This document shows positions 1 through 6,931 of a stretch of 9,061 bases of DNA, piece after piece. The stretch comes from Planctomycetaceae bacterium (GTDB lineage: Bacteria; Planctomycetota; Planctomycetia; Pirellulales; UBA1268). The notes under the pieces were generated by a model, which was given only the letters and a program-made list of their open reading frames with translations, did no database searches and was not told the DNA's origin. Position 1 is the first letter of the stretch. Each line of letters begins with the position of its first letter. The translations under genes and the position numbers were made by a program. The DNA lies in contig JAUWWJ010000044.1 of NCBI GenBank assembly GCA_030616935.1, positions 1-9,061 of the forward strand. Reading direction: 5' to 3'.

Positions 1-2
1 AT

Positions 3-3000
3 GGAACGTTCACCATTACGTTTCCAGCTGTACCTGATCGAGTGTCACCACCGGAATCGCTTCCGATATTCACATATCACGTGACTGCTGATGTGACTGA
101 TTCGGGTGGTGAAACACGGTCAGCCGATACGCGAGTTTCTGCTGGATATGTCGATGTGGAAGCAACCCTCGATGTTGGTGATTGGCAGGTCACCAATGAT
201 GAGAATACAGCTTTAGTCGAAATTCATGTTTCCACCCTATCGCTTGATGCCGCGCCCCGAGGGGTGTCTGGGACGCTACGAATCAATCAATTAGTCCAGC
301 CAAAGCGTGTTGCCAGGCCAGATCTCACAGCTCGTGAGATTCCATATGACGTGTTGCGAAGACAAAAAAGTAGAGGAGCAACTGTTCTCCCCGATCCACA
401 AGATGATGATCCAAAAACATGGGCCGATGGAAAAGAGATAGTAGCCAATGAAATTGTGACGGATGCCTCCACCGGTAAAGGCCAGACTACGGTGCAGCTC
501 CACCCCGGTATCTACCGAGCGACATTTACGATCCCGGCAACAAAAGACCGCCCTGAAGTCAGGGCAACACAACTCGTTGAAGTGCTGAACCCCAAGGCAA
601 AAAAATATGAAATTAAGAAGCCGTTTGTAGTACGAGTTGAAAAGTCGACAGTTGACGTTGCAGATGAGTTACATGCAATTGTGGGAACTGGATACGAGCA
701 AGGCAGTTTGTTGGTCGAGATCGTCCAGTCAGGCCGTGTGCTAGAACGTTTTTGGACAAATAATAAACGAACACAGACACCAATTTCGTTCAAGATAAAA
801 GATGCTCATCGTGGTGGTGTCACACTTCGTGCATGGATGGTTCGTGAGGGTCGCCTCTATCAAGAATCGCAACGAGTTGATGTGCCATGGACGGATAAAA
901 AGTTATCTATCGAATGGGAACAGTTCACGAGACGATTGGAGCCTGCAACGGAGCAAGTCTGGCATGCGACCATTCGCACAGAGGCTGATCCACTTACTGG
1001 TCCAGCACGAGCCGCCCTTGCAGAGATGACGGCAACGCTTTACGACCAATCACTCGATGCACTCGCATCACACCAATGGCCAACACTTGCGCTCTTCGCA
1101 CGGGATTCGAGTCATTGGCAGCTGAAGTTCACCAATGCGGTGAGATCGATGCAGCAGATTCGTGGAGCGTGGGCACGAGATCATCAACGTGTCCGTATCT
1201 CGTATCATCGGTTCCGTCGCCCCTTTGGATCACCAGTCGACGGTCGCTTCGGAGGCATGTTGGGGGGTGGAGGTTTTGCAAGAATGCGAAGTATGCCCAC
1301 GGCATCAATGGCGGCACCTGAGGGAGCTATGGCGAAAGGGGCAGTGGCTTTTTCTGCCTCTGATGAAATGATGATGGAAGATGCGAGTGCAGACATAGAA
1401 ACGTCGCTAAATTCCGTTACCCAAAAAAAACAAAGAGAAAGCACGGATGAGAATTCTCAGGGAGCCAATGGTGCAGTTTCGCCGCCACTGCGTAGCAATA
1501 TGGCAGAAACTGCTTTTTTCATGCCGACACTCACTTCGAATGAGGCCGGAAGTGTCACGCTTGAGTTTGTCTTGCCTGACACGCTGACAACCTGGCAATT
1601 TAAAGCACTTGCACACGATAAGCAGATGCGAAGTGGAACACTCTTTGATACCTGTGTGACATCAAAGGACTTGATGGTTGAGCCAATGCCACCTCGGTTT
1701 TTACGCGAAGGCGATAGTGTCCAGATTCCAGTCAAAGTGAGCAATACATCGAGCGGACGAATGTCGGGAACAGTGCGGTTCGCTCTGTTTGATGCACGCA
1801 CAAATGATAACCGCGATGAACTAATAACAGATACCAAGGAACAGTCTTTTGATTTGCCAGCGGGAGCATCCGAGGCAGTCTTTTTTACGGTGTCGATCAC
1901 CGACGGAATAGATGTCCTCCGGTATCGTGCGACAGGAACAACGACTAGATCAGCCCGTCGTCTTTCTGATGGAGAGGAAGCGACACTACCTGTGCTGCCT
2001 CGAAAAGTGCTCGTTACGGAGACGATTCCCATTACGGTGCGTGGTGGTGAGCAACGTACGGTCGTATTACAAAAACTGTTAGAGAGCAAGCAAGAGGGAT
2101 CATCTGCTATCGAGAACGAGTCACTGGCTATTCAGGCTGTATCAAACCCAGCATGGTATGCCGTCATGGCTCTTCCTTACTTGATGGAACGAAGTGATGA
2201 AAGCATTGATGCACTTTTCTATCGACTGTATGCAAATGCGTATGCAAAGCACCTTGTTACAAGTGATCCACGAATTGAAAAAATCTTTGATCAATGGCGC
2301 GGTACAAACACCCTGAAAAGTCCGCTTGAGAAAAATGAAGTTCTCGTGAAGACTCTTCTCGCAGAGACACCATGGGTTCGTGATGCCACGAGTGAAACTG
2401 AGGCGAGGGCTCGCGTTGCAAATCTTTTTGATACCAACCGTGTCCGGTCTGAGATTTCTTTAGCAATTGAACGCCTCAGTAGCCTGCGGAATCCTGACGG
2501 AGGGTGGCCGTGGTTTCCGGGAGGTCGTTCCAGTGACACGATTACGCTATCTATTGTTTCGGGCTTTGGTCGACTTCGCGCCAATGGTGTCACGATTGAT
2601 ATGGCTCTCGCGCAATCTACTTTGCCATGGATCGACGCTCGTCTTATTGAAGAAAAGCGCTTGGCTGACCAGCGCCAGGAGCGTGCTCGTAAAGCTGGGA
2701 ATGCGGCATTGGCCTCAGAGCCAGTGCTCACTCAGCTCGGTGTATTCGCTCTCTATGCAAGAAGTTTTTTCCTGGCCGATGCTCCACCTGCCGGGGAGGC
2801 GGCTGAAGCCCATGCATGGTGCATGCGGGTAGGACAAAAGAGTTGGACGGAACTCTCAAATAATCGTTGTCAGGGGCAATTGGCTATTGCACTTTTTCGT
2901 GGTGGGGAGCGTGAAACAGCGAAGTCGATTATTGAAAGCCTTAAACAACGAGCTGTTGGTGGGCCACGAGGTGAGCAGGCCGCTGATCGTGGCGAAGCCA

Positions 3001-3896
3001 ATTGGCAAGGCATGTGGTGGCGAAACCGACATCCGTGGTGGTGGAGTTGGGCTCAGGCGCCTATTGAAACACAGTCGCTCATGATTGAGGCATTTGATGA
3101 AATTGTTGGTGACGCTGAATCAGTTGAAGCAATGAAAGCCTGGCTTATACAGCAGAAGAGAACAAGCCGTTGGGCAGGAAGTCCTGCTACTGCAAATGCT
3201 GTCGGCGTGCTCCTTGGTCGAGGGGACGATCTTCTTGGTGATTCATCATCCTTCGAGGTGACAGTTGGCGGGGAGGCGGTCAAGCCCGGTGAGGATGGAG
3301 CAAGCAAAGTAGAACCAGGCACCGGTTTTTTTGAGAACAGATTTGTGCGAAAAGAAATTACGCCATCAATGGCAGAAATAACATTTCAGAAAGTTGAGGG
3401 TGGTGGATTGGGGTTCGGCGGGGTTCACTGGCAGTATCTTGATCACATTGAGAATGTCGAGGCATCTGGCCGAGAAGAGCTAGCAGTTACGAAAGAACTT
3501 TTTACTAAAACAATGACGAAGTCAGGTCCAGTTCTTGAGCCAGTGGTGGCCATAGAAAAAGTGAGCGTGGGTGAAGAACTTGTTGTGCGGTTAAAAATCA
3601 CAAGTGATCGAACATACGAGTTTCTTGAACTCACAGACCACCGGCCGAGTGTGACAGAGCCAATCGACGTCCTTTCGGGCTGGCGCTGGGCAGATGGTGT
3701 TGGCTGGTATCAGGTAACCAGAGACGCAAGTACACAGTTTTTCTTCGAACGTTTACCTCAAGGGACTCACGTTCTTGAGTATTCATTGCGTGTTGCACAC
3801 CGAGGGCAATCATCAAGTGGTTTCGCGACCATTCGCAGCCGGTATGCACCAGAATTCTCTGCACGCTCGCAGAGTCTTGGGCTGAGTACTCAATGA
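3..3896 (+). CDS. Alpha-2-macroglobulin family protein, 5' end outside window, thioester motif degenerate
   Basis: The frame is open from base 3, so the GTG at 42 is internal and the true start lies upstream. Residue numbers here count from base 42. Visible in order: an extracellular beta-domain with a VTADVTDSGGETR motif (about 14-26); a bait-region-type domain (about 190-380) ending near ATLYDQSLDAL; a Gly/Met-rich variable stretch (about 395-483); the A2M signature ETAFFMPTL...LPDTLTTWQFKALAHD (about 488-525); an alpha/alpha toroid with NPDGGWPWFPGG (817) and PIETQSLMIEAF; and a C-terminal beta-domain with LSGWRWADGVGWYQVTRDA and SRYAPEF. These proteins are typically exported and anchored in the envelope, where they are thought to trap proteases. 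The thioester site expected after LPYLME is replaced by S721-I-D-A, so covalent trapping looks impossible. The next gene starts 139 bases downstream on the same strand. The family call is firm; the function without a thioester is uncertain. Confidence 0.93.
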   Translation, partial: GTFTITFPAVPDRVSPPESLPIFTYHVTADVTDSGGETRSADTRVSAGYVDVEATLDVGDWQVTNDENTALVEIHVSTLSLDAAPRGVSGTLRINQLVQPKRVARPDLTAREIPYDVLRRQKSRGATVLPDPQDDDPKTWADGKEIVANEIVTDASTGKGQTTVQLHPGIYRATFTIPATKDRPEVRATQLVEVLNPKAKKYEIKKPFVVRVEKSTVDVADELHAIVGTGYEQGSLLVEIVQSGRVLERFWTNNKRTQTPISFKIKDAHRGGVTLRAWMVREGRLYQESQRVDVPWTDKKLSIEWEQFTRRLEPATEQVWHATIRTEADPLTGPARAALAEMTATLYDQSLDALASHQWPTLALFARDSSHWQLKFTNAVRSMQQIRGAWARDHQRVRISYHRFRRPFGSPVDGRFGGMLGGGGFARMRSMPTASMAAPEGAMAKGAVAFSASDEMMMEDASADIETSLNSVTQKKQRESTDENSQGANGAVSPPLRSNMAETAFFMPTLTSNEAGSVTLEFVLPDTLTTWQFKALAHDKQMRSGTLFDTCVTSKDLMVEPMPPRFLREGDSVQIPVKVSNTSSGRMSGTVRFALFDARTNDNRDELITDTKEQSFDLPAGASEAVFFTVSITDGIDVLRYRATGTTTRSARRLSDGEEATLPVLPRKVLVTETIPITVRGGEQRTVVLQKLLESKQEGSSAIENESLAIQAVSNPAWYAVMALPYLMERSDESIDALFYRLYANAYAKHLVTSDPRIEKIFDQWRGTNTLKSPLEKNEVLVKTLLAETPWVRDATSETEARARVANLFDTNRVRSEISLAIERLSSLRNPDGGWPWFPGGRSSDTITLSIVSGFGRLRANGVTIDMALAQSTLPWIDARLIEEKRLADQRQERARKAGNAALASEPVLTQLGVFALYARSFFLADAPPAGEAAEAHAWCMRVGQKSWTELSNNRCQGQLAIALFRGGERETAKSIIESLKQRAVGGPRGEQAADRGEANWQGMWWRNRHPWWWSWAQAPIETQSLMIEAFDEIVGDAESVEAMKAWLIQQKRTSRWAGSPATANAVGVLLGRGDDLLGDSSSFEVTVGGEAVKPGEDGASKVEPGTGFFENRFVRKEITPSMAEITFQKVEGGGLGFGGVHWQYLDHIENVEASGREELAVTKELFTKTMTKSGPVLEPVVAIEKVSVGEELVVRLKITSDRTYEFLELTDHRPSVTEPIDVLSGWRWADGVGWYQVTRDASTQFFFERLPQGTHVLEYSLRVAHRGQSSSGFATIRSRYAPEFSARSQSLGLSTQ

Positions 3897-3908
3897 CATG
3901 AAGTCATT
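3892..3908 (+). repeat. Small inverted repeat over the macroglobulin stop codon
   Basis: AATGAC (3892-3897) and GTCATT (3903-3908) are perfect inverted repeats with a five-base loop, and the TGA stop sits in the left arm. The stem is only six base pairs, is not G+C-rich and has no following T-run, so it is a weak terminator at best. It may be chance. Confidence 0.25.
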
Positions 3909-4035
3909 TGGTAAAGTGAGGCGGTAAAGGAACCTATCTGCAATTAGGAGCGATTCCCGCATCGTTGTCTGAGAGAGACGTGTTTCTGAACAACTCGAGT
4001 AGATAAACAAGGTGGACCAAAGAGGAATAACAGTG

Positions 4036-4797
4036 ATGAAAATGTGCTCAATCAGAATGTTGCTTGTAACCCTGGGGTTGGTTTTTGGGTTGCCAGCCTG
4101 TTTGGCAGCGGATTGGGACACACTGCAGCCACTTATGGTAATTCCCGACAAGAGTGTGTTGCAGGAAACGTTTTCGAAAAGTGGACCAGTCAAGAAAACG
4201 AACTGGCAGAACCGACAGGGTACGCGTTGGTCTGTAGAAGACGGAGTCTTGCGAGGCCGACCCTCTTCGGAGGAATATCAGGCAAGTCGATCACACCATT
4301 ATGGATATGAGCCCCGTGTGAGTGTGCCGGTCACTCCACCAGAGTTTCTTGCAGGTTTTTCTTTTCGCTTCGTCGGTGGTGAGGAATCTGACATCGTTCC
4401 CTTCGTTGAATTTGGTCACCATGTCTGTCGAGTCAAGTTTAGTAACAAAGGTTCTTTTATAATCGTTGACCACGAGACGCTCAAAGTAGCAGAGTCAGAC
4501 GATTTTCAATACGTGCCCGGAAAATGGTATCACGCATTGGCAGAACTCAAGGGCGATGAGTTTGTGATTCAGTTTGTTGATGGACCAGTCTGGTACGTCA
4601 AGCATGAATGTCTGGCAAAGGCGAACTCCAGTGGTGGCAATGGGCTCGGCCTTGCGGGACCAAAGGATGGAACGGTTGAGCTCGATAATGTGTCGATCTG
4701 GAAGATTCGATCACAGGTCAGACGATCGTGGAATAAACGTAGGAACCTGTTCGATGTGATGAATCCCGAGCCGACCGGTAAAGAAAAGAAAAAGTAG
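4036..4797 (+). CDS. Secreted LamG/DUF1080-like concanavalin-A-fold protein
   Basis: A 253-residue protein. ATG 4036 is chosen because an AGAGGA ribosome binding site (about 4020-4026) lies at good spacing, and because the protein then begins with a classical signal peptide: basic start, hydrophobic run LLVTLGLVFGL, probable signal peptidase I cleavage after ACLA (residue 24). An in-frame GTG at 4012 would only add eight residues before the signal. LPAC resembles a lipobox, but Pro at that place is unfavourable. The mature part shows the WSVEDGVLRG motif (65-74), FSFRF, and PGKWYHALAELKGDEFVIQF (161-180), followed by ELDNVSIWKI. This is the beta-sandwich pattern of LamG and of DUF1080 (3-keto-disaccharide hydrolase-like) proteins common in planctomycetes. 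A basic tail ends in KEKKK. Catalytic residues could not be assigned, so it may be an enzyme or a carbohydrate-binding protein. It sits outside the cytoplasm or in the periplasm. Confidence 0.8.
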   Translation: MKMCSIRMLLVTLGLVFGLPACLAADWDTLQPLMVIPDKSVLQETFSKSGPVKKTNWQNRQGTRWSVEDGVLRGRPSSEEYQASRSHHYGYEPRVSVPVTPPEFLAGFSFRFVGGEESDIVPFVEFGHHVCRVKFSNKGSFIIVDHETLKVAESDDFQYVPGKWYHALAELKGDEFVIQFVDGPVWYVKHECLAKANSSGGNGLGLAGPKDGTVELDNVSIWKIRSQVRRSWNKRRNLFDVMNPEPTGKEKKK

Positions 4798-4798
4798 A

Positions 4799-5506
4799 TC
4801 AGGCTTTGCCAGCACTTTTTCTGTTAGTGCGAGAATCAAGTAACTCATAAATGTGAGGATCGGCAAGAGATGAGGCAATAATCTCCGCACCAGGAAAAGC
4901 ATGCCGGAGACTGTGGCCTGATGGGACAGCTACGGTGATTGCACCTGAGGCAACAGCAGCTTTGCATCCATTTTCGGAATCTTCTAAGACAAGCATGTGC
5001 TTGGCTTGAGTACCAACTTTCTTTGCAGCTAAAAGATAGATTTCAGGATCGGGTTTTCCCGCACTGATATCAGCTGATGTCAGGATAAAAGTAAAGTTTT
5101 GAATGAGGCCAATGCGGGTGAGAACATCGAGGGCGAATTCTGGCCCACTGCTTGTTGCAACACCGAGAGTGATATCCAGTAGCCGAATGTGTTCAATCAA
5201 CTCTTTTGCACCCGGCATGAGTGCGAGTCGTGTGGAAAGAAGAGTTTGGAAAATATTTTTCGTTTCACTCGCAAGAGTTTCAACAGTATCAGCCAGCCCA
5301 TGCCATTCGATCATAATGGACAATGCCTTCTGCTGAGGACGTCCCATCATTGCATCGAGAAGGTCGGCATCGAAAGTTTTTCCACGACGTCTTAATAACT
5401 CGGTTCCCACATCCTGATAGAGTTCCTCTGTATTCACGAGCAGACCATCCAGGTCAAAAACAGCTGCATATATGTCAGATGGTGAGCCCTCAAGATCTTT
5501 GGCCAT
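4799..5506 (-). CDS. HAD-superfamily hydrolase, beta-phosphoglucomutase/phosphoglycolate phosphatase-like
   Basis: A 235-residue cytoplasmic protein with all four HAD motifs: DLDG at 18-21 (nucleophile D18, acid/base D20) followed by the usual N-T-E; motif II T118 in GVATSSG; motif III K151 in SAGKPDPEIY; and motif IV E175-D176 in LVLEDSENG. The helical cap between motifs I and II (about 27-95) makes it subfamily I, the group of phosphoglycolate phosphatases, beta-phosphoglucomutases and small sugar-phosphate phosphatases. MGRP (about 54-57) and the length fit this group. The substrate cannot be read from sequence. The start is supported by AAGGAA (complement of 5512-5517) five bases before ATG. 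It is convergent with the LamG-like gene, with a single base between the two stops, and divergent from the sugar isomerase operon across a 369-base gap. A role in the same sugar metabolism is possible but unproven. Confidence 0.92.
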   Translation of the reverse strand: MAKDLEGSPSDIYAAVFDLDGLLVNTEELYQDVGTELLRRRGKTFDADLLDAMMGRPQQKALSIMIEWHGLADTVETLASETKNIFQTLLSTRLALMPGAKELIEHIRLLDITLGVATSSGPEFALDVLTRIGLIQNFTFILTSADISAGKPDPEIYLLAAKKVGTQAKHMLVLEDSENGCKAAVASGAITVAVPSGHSLRHAFPGAEIIASSLADPHIYELLDSRTNRKSAGKA

Positions 5507-5550
5507 TTTATTTCCTTGAGTTAATGGATTTTTTCAGTCTTGCAGCATGA

Positions 5551-5647
5551 GATACCAAGATATTCCTCCAGCCGATAAACTGGTCTGAATGTCTTCAAGT
5601 CTCAGGTTTTTATCGGTACTGGTGATAATGGCACGCTATTTGGTATT
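5551..5647 (+). ncRNA. Candidate structured RNA element or leader, nested stem-loops
   Basis: Two nested perfect inverted repeats are visible. The inner one is CCGATAAA (5572-5579) with TTTATCGG (5609-5616); the outer one is ATACCAA (5552-5558) with TTGGTAT (5640-5646). Inside the inner repeat, CTGA (5585-5588) pairs with TCAG (5602-5605). The joining bases G5582, G5583 and U5584 can form G-U pairs with U5608, U5607 and G5606, giving about 15 pairs with a two-base bulge and a 13-base loop. The outer stem is also extended by G-U pairs at 5551-5647 and 5559-5639. These wobbles work only in plus-strand RNA, which suggests a leader of the downstream sugar genes or a separate small RNA. It matches no riboswitch class I recognise, and an operator or a chance fold remains possible. 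Confidence 0.35.
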
Positions 5648-5704
5648 AAAAGCGCAAGAAACAAGGCCTTCTACTCCTTGCAGCACTCGACGCCGGGTCG
5701 TACA

Positions 5705-5712
5705 ACGTACGT
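5705..5712. promoter_or_regulatory. ACGTACGT palindrome, possible operator half-site pair
   Basis: A perfect eight-base palindrome is flanked by TACA (5701-5704) and, after one extra base, TGTA (5714-5717), so a near-symmetric site of about 17 bases results. It lies about 160 bases upstream of the sugar isomerase start, where a regulator of the operon could bind. No second copy was found in the window, so this is speculative. Confidence 0.2.
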
Positions 5713-5758
5713 CTGTAGCGTACTTTAGATTCGCGTTGACGTAGGGGTATTCAGATTA

Positions 5759-5875
5759 ATGACTACAGCAGATGGCTATCCAGTTGGAAATACAGGTCCT
5801 GAATCGCTGGCAGCACTTCGCTATTTGGATTCAGCTGGCCACGAAACTTTGCCCATGAATGGAAGGAAAACCTAG
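5759..5875 (+). CDS. Possible 38-codon small ORF abutting the isomerase gene
   Basis: An ATG at 5759 opens a frame that ends with TAG at 5873-5875, directly followed by the isomerase ATG at 5876 with no base between. The peptide begins MTTADGYPVG, contains ESLAALRYLD and ends MNGRKT. It has no signal peptide, membrane segment or obvious attenuator-type codon run. An AGGGG at 5743-5747 is a weak, distant ribosome binding site (11 bases). The frame is closed upstream by TAG at 5726. The peptide matches no family I know. The same-frame stop immediately before ATG 5876 also fixes the isomerase start. It could be a translationally coupled leader peptide or a chance open frame. Confidence 0.3.
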   Translation: MTTADGYPVGNTGPESLAALRYLDSAGHETLPMNGRKT

Positions 5876-6907
5876 ATGTCTCACGCGAGTCCAAAACTTC
5901 ATAACGCGATGTGGCCAGGCCTTGTTGGGAAGGGCACTGATGAAGGTCAGGAGCCACCGATATCGTTGGACCGAATGTTAGAACTGACAGCAGCGGCAGA
6001 AGTCGATGGCCAGAAATTTGACGGTATCGACTATTTTCTTTTCTTACCCCATACCAATCCTGAAGCGACCGATGATGAACTCTTCAAGATCGCTGATAAA
6101 ATTGCGAGTTATGGTTTTGCAGTCGGCTCACTCGTTGCACCAGTTTGGCCAGGCACAGTTGGCGATTCTGCAATGGGCGATGCTGAGTCACGAGAAAAGT
6201 TTTTGTCAGCGGTGAAAATGGCGTGTCGTATCGCCAGAGTATTTGAGCAGCACGGAGTCAGAAAATACGGCGTCATCCGTATAGATTCAGCCGAGTTTGG
6301 TGTTGCCAAGTGGCGAGAAGATGCCAAGGCAGGTACTGCAAGAATAGTTGAGACCTTCAAAGAGGCTGCTTGCATTGCTGCCGATAATGGGCAGAGGCTT
6401 GCCGCAGAGGGAGAGATCTGTTGGGCCGGCATGCATTCCTGGCGCGACATGCTGGATGTTCTTGAGGGAGTTGGCATGCCGGAAACACTTGGGTTCCAAG
6501 CTGACTTGGCGCACACATATCTTTATATGCTCGGCTGTAACGCTCCCGAGCATGCCTTGGTCAACTCAGATTGTGGAACTGAAGAGTTCTACGCTGCGTA
6601 TAAGCAGATGACTGACAAATTGCGGCCGTGGACTATTGATTTTCATGTTGCACAGAACGATGGCGAAATTCATGGGGCAGGTTCACACGATAAAACTGGG
6701 AAACACTGCCCAGCAGACGACCCCAACGGAAAACTCGACATTGTGAAATGTTCTGGGTACTGGCTTGAAGATGCTTCTTCTCGGTGCATTGAACACATCT
6801 GCTGGGACGGCTGTATGTTTCCGAATGAAACGCTCGAAGATCCAGCAACATGGAACACAATTTTGAAGACAATGATTGCCGTGCGTGATGCACATGGTTG
6901 GAATTAA
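5876..6907 (+). CDS. Sugar phosphate isomerase/epimerase, xylose isomerase-like TIM barrel
   Basis: A 343-residue cytoplasmic protein of the xylose isomerase-like/AP-endonuclease-2 TIM-barrel superfamily, whose members isomerise or epimerise sugars using divalent metal. Candidate metal and catalytic residues sit at strand ends in the expected order: E178/E180 in AAEGEICW, D210 and H213 in QADLAHTY, H257 in DFHVAQND, and the C-terminal [10 protein letters not shown] (307-316). The segment [13 protein letters not shown] (266-278) is typical of a planctomycete-type subgroup with unknown exact substrate. The start is well supported: AAGGA (5863-5867) lies eight bases upstream and an in-frame TAG immediately precedes the ATG. 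The oxidoreductase follows 24 bases later, so the two are probably co-transcribed and act on the same sugar or cyclitol. True xylose isomerase activity is unlikely, because the length and motifs differ from XylA. Confidence 0.88.
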   Translation: MSHASPKLHNAMWPGLVGKGTDEGQEPPISLDRMLELTAAAEVDGQKFDGIDYFLFLPHTNPEATDDELFKIADKIASYGFAVGSLVAPVWPGTVGDSAMGDAESREKFLSAVKMACRIARVFEQHGVRKYGVIRIDSAEFGVAKWREDAKAGTARIVETFKEAACIAADNGQRLAAEGEICWAGMHSWRDMLDVLEGVGMPETLGFQADLAHTYLYMLGCNAPEHALVNSDCGTEEFYAAYKQMTDKLRPWTIDFHVAQNDGEIHGAGSHDKTGKHCPADDPNGKLDIVKCSGYWLEDASSRCIEHICWDGCMFPNETLEDPATWNTILKTMIAVRDAHGWN

Positions 6908-6931
6908 ATAGATTTTGAAAGGACGATATTG

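Larger units (their letters stand above)
5507..5758. other. Intergenic region rich in inverted repeats
   Basis: This stretch between divergent genes has no convincing coding frame. It contains, in order, a long imperfect stem-loop (5572-5616) nested inside an outer pairing (5551-5559 with 5639-5647), a CAAGG/CCTTG hairpin (5662-5666 with 5676-5680), a CGAC/GTCG hairpin (5688-5691 with 5697-5700), and the palindrome ACGTACGT (5705-5712). It must hold the start signals for both the HAD gene and the sugar operon. A TTGACG at 5736-5741 resembles a -35 box, but no matching -10 box was found at 16-18 bases, so no promoter is called. Confidence 0.5.

Noticed and set aside
1..84. ATG at base 1 starting a frame
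   Set aside because: That frame stops at TGA 82-84 and lies out of phase with the macroglobulin frame, which is open from base 3 and matches the family.
1423..1431. Run of eight A followed by C, a possible slippery frameshift site
   Set aside because: The A-AAA-AAC heptamer is not in the phase needed for classic -1 slippage, no downstream pseudoknot was evident, and the long frame continues normally to the family's C-terminus.
1457..2089. 210-codon frame on the minus strand inside the macroglobulin gene
   Set aside because: Its composition is Ser/Arg/Val-rich with no recognisable motif, and it lies opposite a well conserved A2M domain, so it is an antisense shadow.
4812..4830. GCACT/AGTGC hairpin at the end of the HAD gene, possible terminator
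   Set aside because: Only five base pairs with a nine-base loop, inside the HAD coding region, and no T-run follows on either strand.
5662..5700. tRNA-like arms in the intergenic region
   Set aside because: The CAAGG/CCTTG hairpin has a nine-base loop rather than seven, and no acceptor stem, D-arm or T-loop motif is present.
5736..5765. TTGACG as a -35 box for the sugar operon
   Set aside because: No hexamer at 16-18 bases downstream resembles TATAAT; the best A/T-rich word is only 13-15 bases away.
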